The position numbers and the translations under genes were made by a program. 64,000 bases of DNA from contig CM037877.1 in the NCBI GenBank assembly GCA_021292165.1, positions 127,848,402 to 127,912,401 of the forward strand, given 5' to 3'. The notes beneath the pieces are model-generated. The model was not told the origin of the DNA. It was given only the letters and a program-made list of their open reading frames with translations, and did not search any database. Shown here piece after piece: positions 43,195-54,812 of the stretch. Numbering within the stretch: position 1 is the stretch's first letter; every line of letters starts with the position of its first letter. The stretch comes from Shinisaurus crocodilurus. Taxonomy: Eukaryota > Chordata > Lepidosauria > Squamata > Shinisauridae.

Positions 43195-43420
43195 CTCCGT
43201 CCTGCTTACCTCCTTCCCCGGCTCAACTTGCGTTCTCCTGAGTCGAGCCGAGGAAGCGACTTCCGGGTTCCCAGAGGGCCACTTTTTATGCAGAAAATGC
43301 CATGATATGCCAAAAGTGGCCGCAATTTGCGTAACTTGTGCAAATTGCAGCCACTTTTAATGTATCTTATGGCATTTTCTACGTAAGAAGTGTCCAGCCA
43401 GGAACCCAGAATTCTGTCGA
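43195..43420. mobile_element. Long-hairpin MITE, second copy
   Basis: Arms around 43265-43325 and 43335-43410 (GGCCACTTTTTATGCAGAAA with its complement near TTTTCTACGTAAGAAGTG) fold on a CAATTTGCG/TGCAAATTG centre. The left flank shares CGACTTCCGGGTTCC-like and AACTTGCGTTCTC-like blocks with 23835-23880. Confidence 0.7.
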
Positions 43421-43463
43421 GTGGCACAGCGGCATACATCTGCTTTTGGCCCAGCGAACACAG

Positions 43464-44461
43464 CAGGGATGGGGACTCGGACTCGACGACTCGACTCGCG
43501 AGTCCGACTGAGTCCCCCCTTTGACTCGAGTCCCACTCAAGTCCCAATTTTTTCAATGAGACTCGAGACTCGACTCGGGACTCGAGCCCAAGGACTCCGC
43601 CACCGCCGCCACCGCCGCCACCGCCACCACCGCCGCCACTCACGTCACCGTCGTTGCTGTCTCCCTCGCCGCCAGCCGCTCGCAGCTACCGCCGCCGCCA
43701 TCGCACGCCACGCCGCCATCACGCCGCCGCCATCGCACGCAGCCGCCCACGCCAGTCCCGTCATCACTTCCGGCGCGGCGGAAGTGACGCGCCGGGACCC
43801 TGCTCCAGCGCGCTTGGCCGCCGCCGCTTTAAACAGAGCTGCGGCAGCCAAGCGCGCCGGAGCAGGGTCCCGGCGCGTCACTTCCGCCGCGCCAGAAGTG
43901 ATGACGGGACCGGCGCAGGCAGCTGCGTGCGATGGCGGCGGCGTGGAGTGCGATGGCGGCGGCGTGGCATACGATGGCGGCTGCTGCGAGCGGGTGGCAG
44001 CGAGGGAGACTGCGACGGCGGTGAGCGGGTGGCGGCGAGGCGGCGGCGGCAACTCGAGCGGCATGGAGAACACTCTCCGCGCCGCTCAGAAGAGCGAGAT
44101 CGGGCCGCGCCGCCACCGCGGAGAACTACAAACCCAGGGAGGGCTCGTAATGCGTCCCTGGTGCGGCAGCGGCGGCGGCAGGAGCAGGGACGAGGGAAGG
44201 ACCCGCCTATGGTAAGTGGGGGCGGCGGCGGCGGCGGCCCATGGAGGGAGCGGGAGGGTCTCCGCGGGAGGAAGGGCAGCTCTTCTTCCTCTCGCGGAGA
44301 CCCTCCCGCTCCCTCCATGGGCCGCCGCTTTGGGAGTGACTCGGGACTCGAGACTCGAGTCACCATTTTGGACCTTGGACTCGAGACTCGACTCGAGTCT
44401 CGGGTCCAAAGACTCGTGACTCGACTCGTGACTCGAGGCCAAGGACTCTTCAACATCCCTG
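43464..44461. mobile_element. Nested hAT-type element with ACTCG-repeat ends
   Basis: It starts CAGGGATGGGGACTCGG and ends ACTCTTCAACATCCCTG. The flanks GAACACAG (43456-43463) and GGACACAG (44462-44469) match at 7 of 8. Dense ACTCG/CGAGT repeats occupy both subterminal regions (43475-43600, 44335-44440). The very GC-rich interior shares the CGCGTCACTTCC palindrome with 17858-18309. Long open frames here reflect GC richness; no transposase domain is seen. Confidence 0.85.
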
Positions 44462-44603
44462 GGACACAGCGGTGGCGTCCGCCGAGCCAGCAGTGGGTCA
44501 GGTTGCCACGGGTTTGCCCACCACTAGTAGTGGTGGCCACAACAGTTTCTCAAATTGCCAAATGTGTTTGCAAGCCAAAAAGGTTGCCTACCCTGATATG
44601 AAG

Positions 44604-45670
44604 AAGACTGATGATTTCATTGTTTGACATAATCATCTCCATGCTCATACAAATGGTGCCACACCAGGTTAGCCAATTGGACAGTTACTAGCTTTCTACT
44701 AATAACAAGTAGAATAATGGGATTGTCAAGCTTATTCAATTGATCACTGGATCATCAAATTTCTCTGGACACTGGTACCCTCATCTGATGTCAAGATACC
44801 ACATTTCCACAATTTCATCTGGATAATGATGTATTGTAAGAAACTGGCTCCTTCCAACTGAATGATCTATGAAATCTATAATCTTCCCATCATAAAGTTT
44901 CCCCTTTAATCACCATCGGATTAAACTCTTTAATTTTTCAGGACATTTTCACCTAATTTTTGTTGCTTTCATCTGGCTTATCTTCAAGGCCTGTAAACTC
45001 TTCCCAAAACAAAGCCACCAAAAGCAATTGTGCAACAATCGAGGCATAATAGATGCCAGGTAGAGCAGTAATGTTACTCCCCATGTCTTGAAGTTTTGGT
45101 AATGGATACCAGGATAACAGTTGTCCTCTTTGACATTATATTTTTGTCACACACTTAACCCGCAGCTCTTTTTCAGCCTTTTTCATTGCCTCTAGGTAAG
45201 CTCACCCTACTCTTGACACACACACTTTTTTTTTCTTCCCTTGGTATAAAACTTTACATTTGTCAAGATTGAACTTATATTCTTTCTTCATTATAACTCA
45301 GTCCTTCAATGTATCAGCAGCATTTTTAATGCTAATCCTGTCCTCCAAGGGGCTTTGCTACCCTTTTCAGTTTCTCTATCCAAAAGTTTTATACACAGGT
45401 ACAAGTCATTAAACAAAATGTCGAGCAGGTCTAGACCTAGGATTGCCTTGATGCAGTCTTCCTCTTTGACACTGATCCAGCCATAATTACTCTTTGAGTG
45501 TGAATTATTAAGAAACTGTGTACCCAATGTGATGGCAGTTTCTTCTTGAGTTTACTTATGAGACAGTCATAAGAAACTGTGTCAAGAGTCTTACTAAAGT
45601 CAAGGTACATTATATCAGAACAGAGACTGATTGTGGCTCTTATCTCATGCTTCATTAAACTTTCCAGCTT
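44604..45670 (-). pseudogene. Old CR1-like LINE RT remnant
   Basis: The clearest part is 45655-45437 on the minus strand: DIMYLDFSKTLDTVSYDCLISKL (motif A region) and HWVHSFLIIHTQRVIMAGSV, followed at 45420 by GLDLLDILFNDLYL. Frame breaks are frequent. The rest down to 44604 is probably the continuation but is too decayed to confirm. Confidence 0.6.
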
Positions 45671-45679
45671 CCTTGAATT

Positions 45680-46110
45680 TCTTTACCTTTTATTATATAC
45701 TAGCAAAATGCCTGTCACTGTGTTGGGTGTGATCTGGGATGTGTATAGAAAGGGAATTTGTATATTGCAAAGACTTCTGGGGAGTACAGTGTTCACCCCC
45801 ACTCCCGGGTATTCCCATGGGATCCTGCTCAGTGTCAGGGGTGGAAGGGTGGTTTTGCCCTCAGTGCAATAGAGTCCAGATGTGTAGTGCTTCATTTCCC
45901 TTCATAAGCATGAGAATGATAAACACATATATGGGAGAAGGTAAAGGGGTGTACTCAGGGACACCATAGTCCCATCCTGTTTACTGTTGCTTGAAATTCA
46001 TTATGTTTTTTTTCCCTTTTAAAATAAAATAGTGCTATTTTACTATAAAAGAAAGAAAATAAAAATATAATAATGAAGCCCTCCCCAAAAGCAGAGAATT
46101 GTAACTGACT
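45680..46110. other. Unassigned sequence
   Basis: No gene recognised. Confidence 0.4.
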
Positions 46111-46900
46111 AATTAAGCGGCAATTCATTGCGAACGTAATGGGTAAATGAAGAGTCGAGACACTTAGTTGGTGTTTAACTGGGCCACATTTATTTACATA
46201 CAATGAACTGCAAAGGGATGGAGTGTGGGCCTCCTAGGCCGCTCAATTGTGCAATTGGGGTGGAGCATCCAAAACTGGGAGGTGGCAATGAATCCTCCGC
46301 CGCCCCATTTTCCACTTTACAGTGATGGGAGCCTTTGTTGCGTTGCTCCCTCTCGGAGTCTCACGACAACAAGCTTGGCGAGAACAAAGGCATCACAGGC
46401 GTTCCTGATCCTCAGCTGTCTGAGCCTCCTGACCCATCAATCTGAGGCATCCTGAAACCGCCTGTCACCTGAATGGTGCCAGGGATGCTCACCTCACCCT
46501 ATCAAATACCCTAACCCACACTTACCTACCTATTATCTAAATGTGACCATTTTGGCTTGCTATTTACACTGACTATAAACACTCCCAACCCCGCAGTAGT
46601 ATGGAGTAGGCGAAACACGCTCACCCCCCTAATAGAGATGAGCCAAAATTCCTACTCGGCCCCTTAACGGCGACCAGAGGAGCCCATACTGTATACAGGG
46701 CGGGAGGGAGGGAGCTGCAAGGAAACAAAGAGGGGGTGGGGCGGGGCTGCCAGGCCTAATATTGGCTCCTGTAGCCCCGCCCCCTTTATGACTGAATACC
46801 TGCGAGAACAGGTAAGTCTCACCTCACTTCCCCCACGTCCGCAAAATTTCTCCCCGCCCACAGCTGCGCGTGATCCGGGGGGAGGTCCTTAGTATTTTCC
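46110..46900. other. Unassigned, locally GC-rich segment
   Basis: Composition changes sharply from the AT-rich left side. A reversed polyadenylation-like ATTTATTTACA near 46188 hints at an LTR-type element on the minus strand, but no ends were found. Confidence 0.25.
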
Positions 46901-48435
46901 CAGGCATGCTGAACTGAAAGTAATAGCAGGGACAAAAGCTTCAAGGAGGATGTTTTTAATTAAAGGCACAGTAGCAGTTAAAATTCTTGGCAAACAGGAT
47001 GGCATCACAATCATATGTATTTATTTATTACACATGGGGGGGGAAATGGGAAGACAATACAGAAAATACTGGAATGCAATGATCTGACAATGTTGTCACC
47101 TGGATTCTCAAAGTGAACAAAACTATGGCAATTCCAGTGAAAAGGGTTGGCGTGGAAATACCGTGTGTGTGTGTGTGTGTGTGTGTGTGTACAACCAAAA
47201 AGGAGTTTGTCTTAAAATGCTCTGAAAAGTATACCTTCAAGTGCAGTGTCTTTTGTTTCACCAGAATAAGCAGACCGTGCATCTTCCTGATTGCAGTTTG
47301 GAATGGAGAACAAAACTGATCTTGACAAACAAGAGCAGGCAGGAGTAGGAATAACCCTACACTCTGTACTTTTGTATCAACAGAGATTGTTGTTACTGCT
47401 GCTGCTGCTGCTGCTGCTGCAGATTTGTTGTCTGTATGGAAGTGCCCTCAGAACCTAGGGGCATATGGTGTCATTATTACACTCTTAAGGCAGCAGCCTG
47501 TTTTGTCAACATCTCCATTTCTCCACCCACCCTCATGACTCTTTTTCTCACCACTATGTCACCAAAGTATCCCTGGTTGGTGTTACTGTTGGAAGTCTGA
47601 CCAAGGCTGAAGACAGAAGATGGTTGTTCAGAGAGTTAAAAGTGGTCTGACAGAGGAATTGTTACCCTCCGTTTATGCGTGCATTATTTTTATCCCATTA
47701 TCTTTGGTCAAGCAGGTTCTGCAGGGTTTTGAAACACTACAATATCTCTTGACTAGTAGGTAAAGTGTGGCACCTCATGAAAAATAACAGCTCTTCCATA
47801 TTTTCAGCACTGGAAAAGCCATGACCTGTCTCCAGCCATAGAAGACCAGAGTCTGAATTTGACCTCTGAACTAGTAGCTGTTAGATGACTCCAGAGGACA
47901 TGCCTGGTCCTTACATGCTCATGTGAACTTACAAAGAGACCTAGCTGAGCCCTGGTGAACTTCAGTCAGGAAACATGAACCAGTTGGAGTGCACGACGAC
48001 ACGGGAACCGCGGGAGCGTGCTACCCCTCTGTTCACGTTTCCGGTTGAACCGCCCTGGGAGTGTGCATCTGTGACCCAATTGCTCTGTTCTGCTTCAGTT
48101 CAGATTATGCTTTCTGAATTAAGTTACACTGCCTATCTTTGCAATGTTCTAGAGAAAGGAATATTTATTATGTTTAATGGAATACAGTGTTCAAGAAATC
48201 ATGCACTCCAACTATCCCTACTGACCAGTACAGAGATAGTTCCTAGTAGTATCTACTAAATCATTGTCCCTATTTTGTCATTTGGGTAGGTTTTAGGGAT
48301 CCTTTTTTTTTTTTTTTTTAATTGTTAGGTGAGTTGCTGTTCTTCATGATTTAGCCCACTTTCCCCGCAGGCTTCGGCAATGTGTAATAGTGAGAGGGTG
48401 GGGATGCGGGCTGTAGCGTCAGGATGCACAGCCTA
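46901..48435. other. Unassigned sequence with (GT)n and (CTG)n
   Basis: A (GT)n tract is at 47163-47190 and (CTG)n of about nine units at 47395-47421. A poly-T run is at 48304-48319. No gene seen. Confidence 0.45.
47395..47421. repeat. (CTG)n microsatellite
   Basis: About nine CTG units, not in a supported coding frame. Confidence 0.9.
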
Positions 48436-48439
48436 TTCA

Positions 48440-48535
48440 GCAGTGGCGGCTCATGGACAATCTTACTGGTGGGGCGGACAGTAGGTCAGCAGAGGCGGAG
48501 CCAAGGGGGTTACAGGGGCGGGGCCAACCATACCT
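48440..48535. mobile_element. hAT-type terminus fragment
   Basis: CAGTGGCGGCTCATGG is a common hAT-family 5' end. The opposite end is missing because L2-type sequence follows. Confidence 0.4.
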
Positions 48536-48614
48536 AGTTTGTGACACAGTGTTCTCTCTTGCAAACCCCAGGATTGCAGCCTCATCCCTCCCTATTCCTT
48601 TTTCCTTGCATGTT

Positions 48615-48755
48615 GTTTCTTTTTGGATTGTAAGCCTGTGGGCAGGGACTGCCTTCTTTTACTGATTATTTGTAAGCTGCTCCAGGAGCCTTTTTGAATG
48701 AGGAGTGGGATAATAATACTCTAAACTAAACAAATAAATAAATACATAGTTTTAA
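48615..48755 (+). mobile_element. L2-type LINE 3' end
   Basis: TTGTAAGCCTGTGGGCAGGG, then GTAAGCTGCTCCAGGAGCC and an (AAAT)n tail. This is the forward form of the tails seen in minus orientation at 2060, 13293 and 33717. Confidence 0.75.
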
Positions 48756-49764
48756 ATAAATATTTTTAAAATAAAAAAAGATGAACATCTGTATCCATCT
48801 ACATGCCCAGTCGGCTGCTCCCAGACTGTATTAAAAAAGAAGAAGAAAAAAGTGTGAAAGGATGCTACAGCAGCCAGCAGCAACCTTGATGGGCCCCAGC
48901 ATGTCCATTTCAGCATGTACTTAAGAACTGAGAACGATGACATTAAAAGTGTGTTCTTTAATCATGCCCCATTTCTCCACCCCACATTTGGTGGGTGATC
49001 TCACTTGGTCATAATAGCCTAATGTGGTTTAAGGCATCTTTGGCAAATTCTAATCTAAACATGTCTACTTGGAAGCTTATTCCCAGGCCAAGGGAGCATA
49101 TGCTTGCAGCCTCAATTGTAATAGCCACCCCCACCCCCCAAAAAAGCAAGGAAGGAAGGAAGAAGAAAAGAGGGTGCGGGGGAGAGAGGAAGATTGATCA
49201 TTACAATGGAATTATCTCCTTGGGATTGCAGCCTAAATTAAAAATAGTAAACTTTTACATGTAATGGAAACATGACCCATAAATATTATATCTAGCCACC
49301 CCACCCCACATTCTGTCTTCTCAGAATGTCTTTACACACCAGCAGGGAAAGATCAACAGAGCATACATACACTCACCACAGAACACAGTTCACCCAATTA
49401 CATACCACATCAAACATACCAGTTAAAAACTTAATTTACCTACCTTACCCAGTATTTTTAATGCAGAAACAAAATGTACAAGCATTACAAGCCTGAACCC
49501 TAGGTAAGTTGTTGTTGGGTTGAGCATCCTGTTCTGAATGAACAGGCTCTTTTCTTCTCGAGCTTAGCAGAGAGAGGAGAGCAAGTAACTAGCATCAAGA
49601 TCACAATCATAATCTTTTATAAAATACTGTTTGTGTGAGACAGTGTGCTTGCTGGGAAGTGGCCAGATACGGAAACAACCCCAGCTCACCTCAGATTCAA
49701 GCATCCCACAAAATGGTATTTATAAGTCATTTACTTTCATTCTTTTTCCTTTGCTGCTGCTGCT
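48756..49764. other. Unassigned sequence
   Basis: A fragment near 49058-49110 (CATGTCTACTTGGAAGCTTA) resembles the MITE at 49771. No gene. Confidence 0.4.
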
Positions 49765-49770
49765 ATATTT

Positions 49771-49862
49771 ACAGTGCAATCCTATACAAGTCTACTCAGA
49801 AGTAAGCTCCATTGAGTTCAATGGGAGTTACTCCCAGATAAGTGTGTATAGGATTGCAGCCT
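49771..49862. mobile_element. Palindromic TGCAATCCTATA-type MITE, best copy
   Basis: TGCAATCCTATACAAGTCTA at the left and AAGTGTGTATAGGATTGCA at the right form inverted arms around CCATTGAGTTCAATGGGAG. Diverged copies lie at 29189, 34331, 37845, 58753 and 59361. The superfamily is not clear, since no target duplication was established. Confidence 0.75.
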
Positions 49863-49925
49863 CACAATCTGAACCGGTTGGAAGTTAAAATCAGTTAAAA
49901 TAATGGGAAACGTAAATCAGTTGTA

Positions 49926-50318
49926 CGTAGGGGTCGGAGATCCACCCAGCACATGACTAGCGGCGCGTCAGCCAAGCCCTCCCACCGCGTAAGCTGAGCG
50001 CCAGCTGAGGCGCTCTCTGGACTTTTTAAAAAACTTTCCATAATTTTACACAAACTTAGTTATGGAAAAATACGGGGGGGGGGGGACTGACAAAAAATGT
50101 GCATTTCCCCTATAGGCTAAACCATGAAAACACACATTTTGGGGGGATTTGCACGTTTTTGGGAGTGCACATTTGCACAACTGTGAATTTGCACAAATGA
50201 GTACGAACTGATTTGTACAAATCTGATTCTGTCAATGAATCAGGCGATGGAACGAAAGTCACCTGACAATCTGCAAAGTGTAGACAGAATGGATTTTACA
50301 AGTTCTGTATATCCCTAC
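49926..50318. mobile_element. Possible MITE with TAGGG ends
   Basis: It begins GTAGGGGTCGGAGA and ends TCTGTATATCCCTAC, weak inverted ends without a matching target duplication. The interior repeats TTTGCACAA motifs like the hairpin elements at 23817 and 24330. Confidence 0.35.
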
Positions 50319-50329
50319 TCTCCTCTTAT

Positions 50330-51000
50330 TCTATGACTGCTGTTTGCTAAGGAGTCTTTGGTGAGGGGCTTTGTCAAAAGGCTTTTGGAAGTCCAAGTAG
50401 TGCAGGGGTGCAGAACCTCTTTCAGCCCGAGGGCCGAATTCCATTTTAGAAGCTCTCAGGAGCCACATTCCATTTCCAATGGTGGGCAGGGCCAATGGTA
50501 AAAGGGGCAGGGGGAACAAGCAACAGCGTATTTTAGGTTAAATCTCTTACTGCCGGCAACTAAATCTTAGGAGAGGCATTTCAACCTTTCAGAATTGGGA
50601 AAAATCTACACAAAAGCTGGGAAACCACCCAACAACTGGTGTTTGGGGGGGGCAGGGCCTTCTGGGGAACCTGGAGGGCCAGGTTGGGCTCCTGGGCCTG
50701 AGGTTCTGCACCCCAAACTGGTTCACTAGATCAAAATTGTCCATGTGCTTGTTGACACTCTCAAAGAACTCTAAATGGTTAGTGGGAGATGAACTACCTT
50801 TTTAGGAGCCATGTTGCTTTTACTTCAGCAAAACCTATTTCTTCTATATGCCTGAAAATGTTGTCTTTAATAATGCCTTCCACCAAGTTAGCTGGAAGTT
50901 GCAGATATTAAGCTAACCAGTATTTAATTTTCTTCATCCTCCTGGATTCCCCCCCCCCCCAATTAGTGTTACATTGGTCCCTTTCCAGTCATCTGGTACA
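50330..51000 (-). pseudogene. CR1/L3-like RT remnant split by a MITE
   Basis: The minus strand at 51000-50716 gives VPDDWKGTNVT, then LEFFESVNKHMDNFDLVN. It resumes at 50402-50333 as YLDFQKPFDKAPHQRLLSKQ (motif A). The order and motifs are those of CR1/L3-type RT. A MITE at 50403-50712 separates the two parts. Many frame breaks. Confidence 0.75.
50403..50712. mobile_element. hAT-type MITE inside the RT remnant
   Basis: CAGGGGTGCAGAACCTC at the left and GAGGTTCTGCACCCC at the right are inverted ends. The RT reading frame resumes on the other side, which confirms insertion. The target duplication is not clear. Confidence 0.7.
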
Positions 51001-52476
51001 ATGCTAACAGCACTGCTCCTCCCAGCCACATTGTGCTCTTCTCAGTGGCTGCCGGCTGCCAGGCACCATGTTGTTTCCCCCATAGAGTGCCACCCCAGCT
51101 CCTAACCCTGTCCATCACTCTGCTGAAAGATCCCGGAAGATCAGCAGGGTCATATTCTTCTTGCCTTTTTTTGACATACTGTCTACCAGTGTGACTAAAG
51201 CACTTTTAGAAACACAGCCTGAAGCCAGATTGGAATGAATGAAAATAATCTGTTCCATCAAAAAGTGCCTGGACCTGCTTGGCCAATGCCTGCCCAACTA
51301 CTATAGCCAAGAATGGAAGAGCTTATTATTCTCAATATACTGAAGATCAAGGCAGATTCTTTTCAATAGAGATCCTACCACTGCCACCTTCAATGATGTG
51401 TTGATGATCGGAGACAGATATGTTTTTCATTTCTTCCAGCTCACTAGAACCATCCAGGAAGGGCACAGATCCAGCTAGTAAATTGTGTTACAAAGAGAAC
51501 CAGGAGTGGAAGCTTGGTGCAACCCCCCCCCCCCAACTAAAATTTCACTTCTGCCTACCAGCTACAAATTGCAGGAAGTTGTACACACATGGAAGATTGG
51601 AAATAATCTGGGAAGGCACCTCACACACTCCAGATGACCCCAGACTAGTGTGGAAATCCCCTAGGGACACTGCTCTACAGGACAAAATATCCAACTCCCA
51701 TAAATAGCTCCAATAACCTGATGATTTTCAAATCTGGATGATCATATAAGATTCTCAATTCAATTAATATGCTGATAAGTGTTACCCCTCTGCTTGCCAG
51801 CTGCCTGGCCCTCTCTGGCATCTCCACTTTCAGAGGGTGCCACTTGAGAGGCGCCTTGCGAGGCAACAGTGGTTTGAGTGAGCTGATATGGTGGGGAATC
51901 AATATCAGCCTCCTCACCGGTGTCCATGGCGAGGTTAGAGGGAAAGCTGTGAGAAGGTGGCCAGCTGGTGTCCAAGTGACTGGCTTCAGTCAGATAGGTG
52001 GCCTTTGTGGGAACTCCGCACAGTATTTACAGATATCACTCAGGGTGTCACTGAGTGGGGACATGATTCCCATGCTGGAGCAAGGACACTCTCGTGGGTG
52101 TTTACAGCAACGAGCACTGGCTTGGACCAAACAGTGCCTCAGGTGACATGGGCTGGCGTCTTTAATGTAAAGGGGGGGCACTACCAGCATCTGTGTTTCA
52201 AGTTTGACTTCCCTCTTATATGAGTGAACCAAGCCCTAAGGTCACACTTAACCGCACTCGGTGAGACGGGACAGAAAGGAGTCAACAGGTCGCCGTCTGA
52301 TGGTGGAAAACACTTGGAGGGGGCTGGGATGAGACGGCAGCCTGTAACAGCGAGGCTAGTGTCGAGGTGCCTGTTGCTGGGCAGACTTGGGGAGAGAGAT
52401 CTGGGGGATAGAGTGGCTGCAGATTTTCCCTCTCTGGCCAGGTATTTGTGCAGCAGAAACAACGATGAGAGGGATG
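51001..52476. other. Unassigned sequence with moderately long open frames
   Basis: Minus-strand frames at 52232-51990 (Cys-rich, SDICKYCAEF) and 51975-51675 look more protein-like than most of the window, and a plus-strand frame of 125 codons overlaps them. I cannot assign a family; a decayed retroelement gag is one possibility. Confidence 0.3.
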
Positions 52477-52477
52477 T

Positions 52478-52543
52478 CCCTAGTTCGGACGACACAACAA
52501 GCAACCGTGGTTGTTTGTCAGTGTCATCCGAACCCAGTCACAA
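52478..52543. mobile_element. Short copy of the GGTTCAGACAAC-type MITE
   Basis: TAGTTCGGACGACACAACAA and TCATCCGAACCCAGT are inverted ends like those at 61625-61912. Confidence 0.5.
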
Positions 52544-52879
52544 TTGACCACTGCATCCCTCCTCCCTTTTCACCAGGTTTAGGCTGATGCTGCAGCCTGC
52601 AGTGAGAACTCACATATATACTAGTAGGCTAAATTCATCCCTTCTAGTTTGTCCAGGCAGGTCTTAGTGATACTTGCCAAGCTGGCTCATGCAGTGTCTT
52701 ACAGTTACTGACCTGGCTGGCATTCAGTAACAGAACTTTAAAACCTAGAGGGAAGTTGCCATGACAACCAGGATACTGTTGTCTGGAAAGAACTGGGAGG
52801 AGGAATAGCTGTCAAATGTCTCTCTCCCCCCCCCCCATAATGGTATGCCCTAATCACACCTCCATATCTCCCTCTACCC

Positions 52880-53011
52880 CAGTGTTCTCCAACCTTGGGT
52901 CCCCAAATGTTTTTGGCCTACAACTCCCAGCCTGCCCCAGCCAGCATAGCTGGCTGGGGCAAGCTGGGAGTTGTAGGCCAAAAACTGGGGACCCAAGCTT
53001 GGAGAACACTG
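52880..53011. mobile_element. Palindromic hAT-type MITE, diverged copy
   Basis: CAGTGTTCTCCAACC..GGAGAACACTG ends with flanks CTCTACCC and TTCTACTC (6 of 8). It carries the CTACAACTCCCAGCCTGCC and GGGAGTTGTAG arms. Confidence 0.85.
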
Positions 53012-53019
53012 TTCTACTC

Positions 53020-53825
53020 TCTACACTTGGAATTGTAGCACATAGTTTCTCCAAAATGGCCCTAATTGTTCCCCATCCTCAATAAGAGGAAAACAAAGCA
53101 AAACAAAAAAATCAAGGACTTCTAGAATAACCAAAAGGGACTTAACCCACCCAACACCCAACACCCTTCTCTCAAAAGGGTCCTCCAACTTAAGCAGAAT
53201 AGCTGCTCTTGCCCTTGTTGCTATCCAAAGAGGTAGCTTGCCATCCACAGTAAGCCTCGGGGAAATACTGGAAGTGACTGCAGAAACAGGCAGATATTAC
53301 ATGCCTCTCCTGGGTGTGGCTTCCCTCACGGAGGCCATGCTGGTCCCCGCAGCTCTCCTGTCTGCTCCTGCCTCCTCTACAGTAGAAAATAAGCATGGGG
53401 GGGGGGGGGAGATATCCAGTCTCATCCTTGAGGCTAATGCTCCCATTGTTGTTTTGCTGATAATCCCCAAGGTCATGGTAGCGCTCAGGGAAATGCCCAA
53501 TGCCCAAAAATGGTCAATGAAAGCCAAATACTAGACATCCCCTACTGAGTGCACCACTATACACAGCTCTCCCACTGGCTTCTTGCTCTGATACTGTGTT
53601 TGTGGTCATGAGTCTTTGGCCTCACTATCACTGCCATTGTTTTTCTTCTTCTTCTTGGACTTTCATGAAATGCTATTCTGCACACTGCAGTCTGCATGGT
53701 GATCCAAAGCAGTGTTTATGCACAGAGCAGGCCCAAGAGGTTTTGCTGCCTGAGGTGAAGCACCCCAAGCCATTAGCAACAGTACCACTCTCAGCCATGC
53801 TACATCAAAGGAGACCCCCCCCCAT
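53020..53825. other. Unassigned sequence
   Basis: No gene recognised; a G-run lies at 53398-53410. Confidence 0.4.
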
Positions 53826-53849
53826 CTCTCACTGTCAGCTCACCGACTG

Positions 53850-54022
53850 GGCTGGCACAACACAACAACCATCCAAAGGTAACAGTCAATGGTCGGTTGT
53901 CGTGTCATGTGAACCCACCATGGGTACTTTTTTCAAACTACCCACGATAAGAACCCATGGACTGTTCTAGGGTTTGTTTCACCCATGCTGGGTTGTTGTG
54001 TTGTCTGAACCCAGATGACATG
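53850..54022. mobile_element. GGTTCAGACAAC-type MITE, partial
   Basis: GTTGTGTTGTCTGAACCCAG near 54013 is the right terminus of the family seen at 61625. The left part is diverged. Confidence 0.5.
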
Positions 54023-54359
54023 ACCCACCATGGGAGAGCCTCAACAGACAGTGCGCTGCTTGGCGAGGGTGGCAAAAAACTTCTTGCCCCTCTCACCAAG
54101 TGGCTCTCAGGTGACTGCCATTGCCAGCTGCCCCCAAAGTGCCAAAGAAAGTGCTCCTTTGGGGCAGCTGGCAAAGGCTCACCCCTCCCTGCTGCAAAGC
54201 CTAGCCATTTTCAGCTTGCCATGGCTATTTCTACCCTTCTCCCCCCCTTTTCTTGGAGATCACAAAAGTCAACTGGAGTCTGGGCAACAAGCTTTGGCAA
54301 CCCCCATTAGGGCAGCTATGAGCTCCCCCCCAAGGTGCTCTAGCAGTACCTTGGAGGCG

Positions 54360-54812
54360 CTTCCCGTAGCTGCCCCCCCCTTTATTTTTTGGGAAAATAA
54401 TGTGCACAAATAACTGTGCTCATTATTTTCCCTTTTAACCAAACCTGACTGATTTGCAAAAATCAGTCAGTGAGGGTTAGTGCAAGGGGAGCCTGGGGTC
54501 AGTACTGGGCAGTGGGGTGCCTGCTGGCCAAATCCAGCAGGTACCCCCCCTTATACAGTGCCTCCCCAATCTGCAGGTAAGTATTCTCCCCCTGCACAAG
54601 CTTCTCACGGATCATCTCAGATTGTGATCTGTCTGAGGCTTGCAAAGCCCCGGGAGATCCTTATTTGCGAACATGGGCTGGTTGCTCCTATACGCAAATG
54701 GATCCTCCAGTTTTGGGGGGGGGGATCAGGTGTCCCTAGGGTCCCTGAGTTTGCCACTATCCCCTGGATGCTAGCATGGGGGGAGCACTGAGAACTGGAA
54801 GGGATTCCCACT
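54360..54812. mobile_element. Unclassified interspersed repeat, copy 2
   Basis: Collinear with 32400-32852, including the hairpin around 54518-54543 (TGCCTGCTGG CCAAAT CCAGCAGGTA) and the GCTAGCATGG end block. Confidence 0.65.

Larger units (their letters stand above)
42874..44595. mobile_element. Outer hAT-type element
   Basis: CAGGGGTAGGCAAC at the left and GTTGCCTACCCTG at the right are inverted ends. The flanks ATACACAG and ATATGAAG match at only 5 of 8, so the duplication is decayed or uncertain. It hosts the hairpin MITE at 43195-43420 and another hAT-type element at 43464-44461. Confidence 0.7.

Noticed and set aside
43421..44601. Overlapping open frames up to 315 codons on both strands
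   Set aside because: High GC removes stop codons; the region is a hAT-type MITE with palindromic interior and no transposase motif.
46590..46620. GAAAC motif after a CTGACTA sequence as a second hammerhead
   Set aside because: No stem II pairing and the core has further mismatches.
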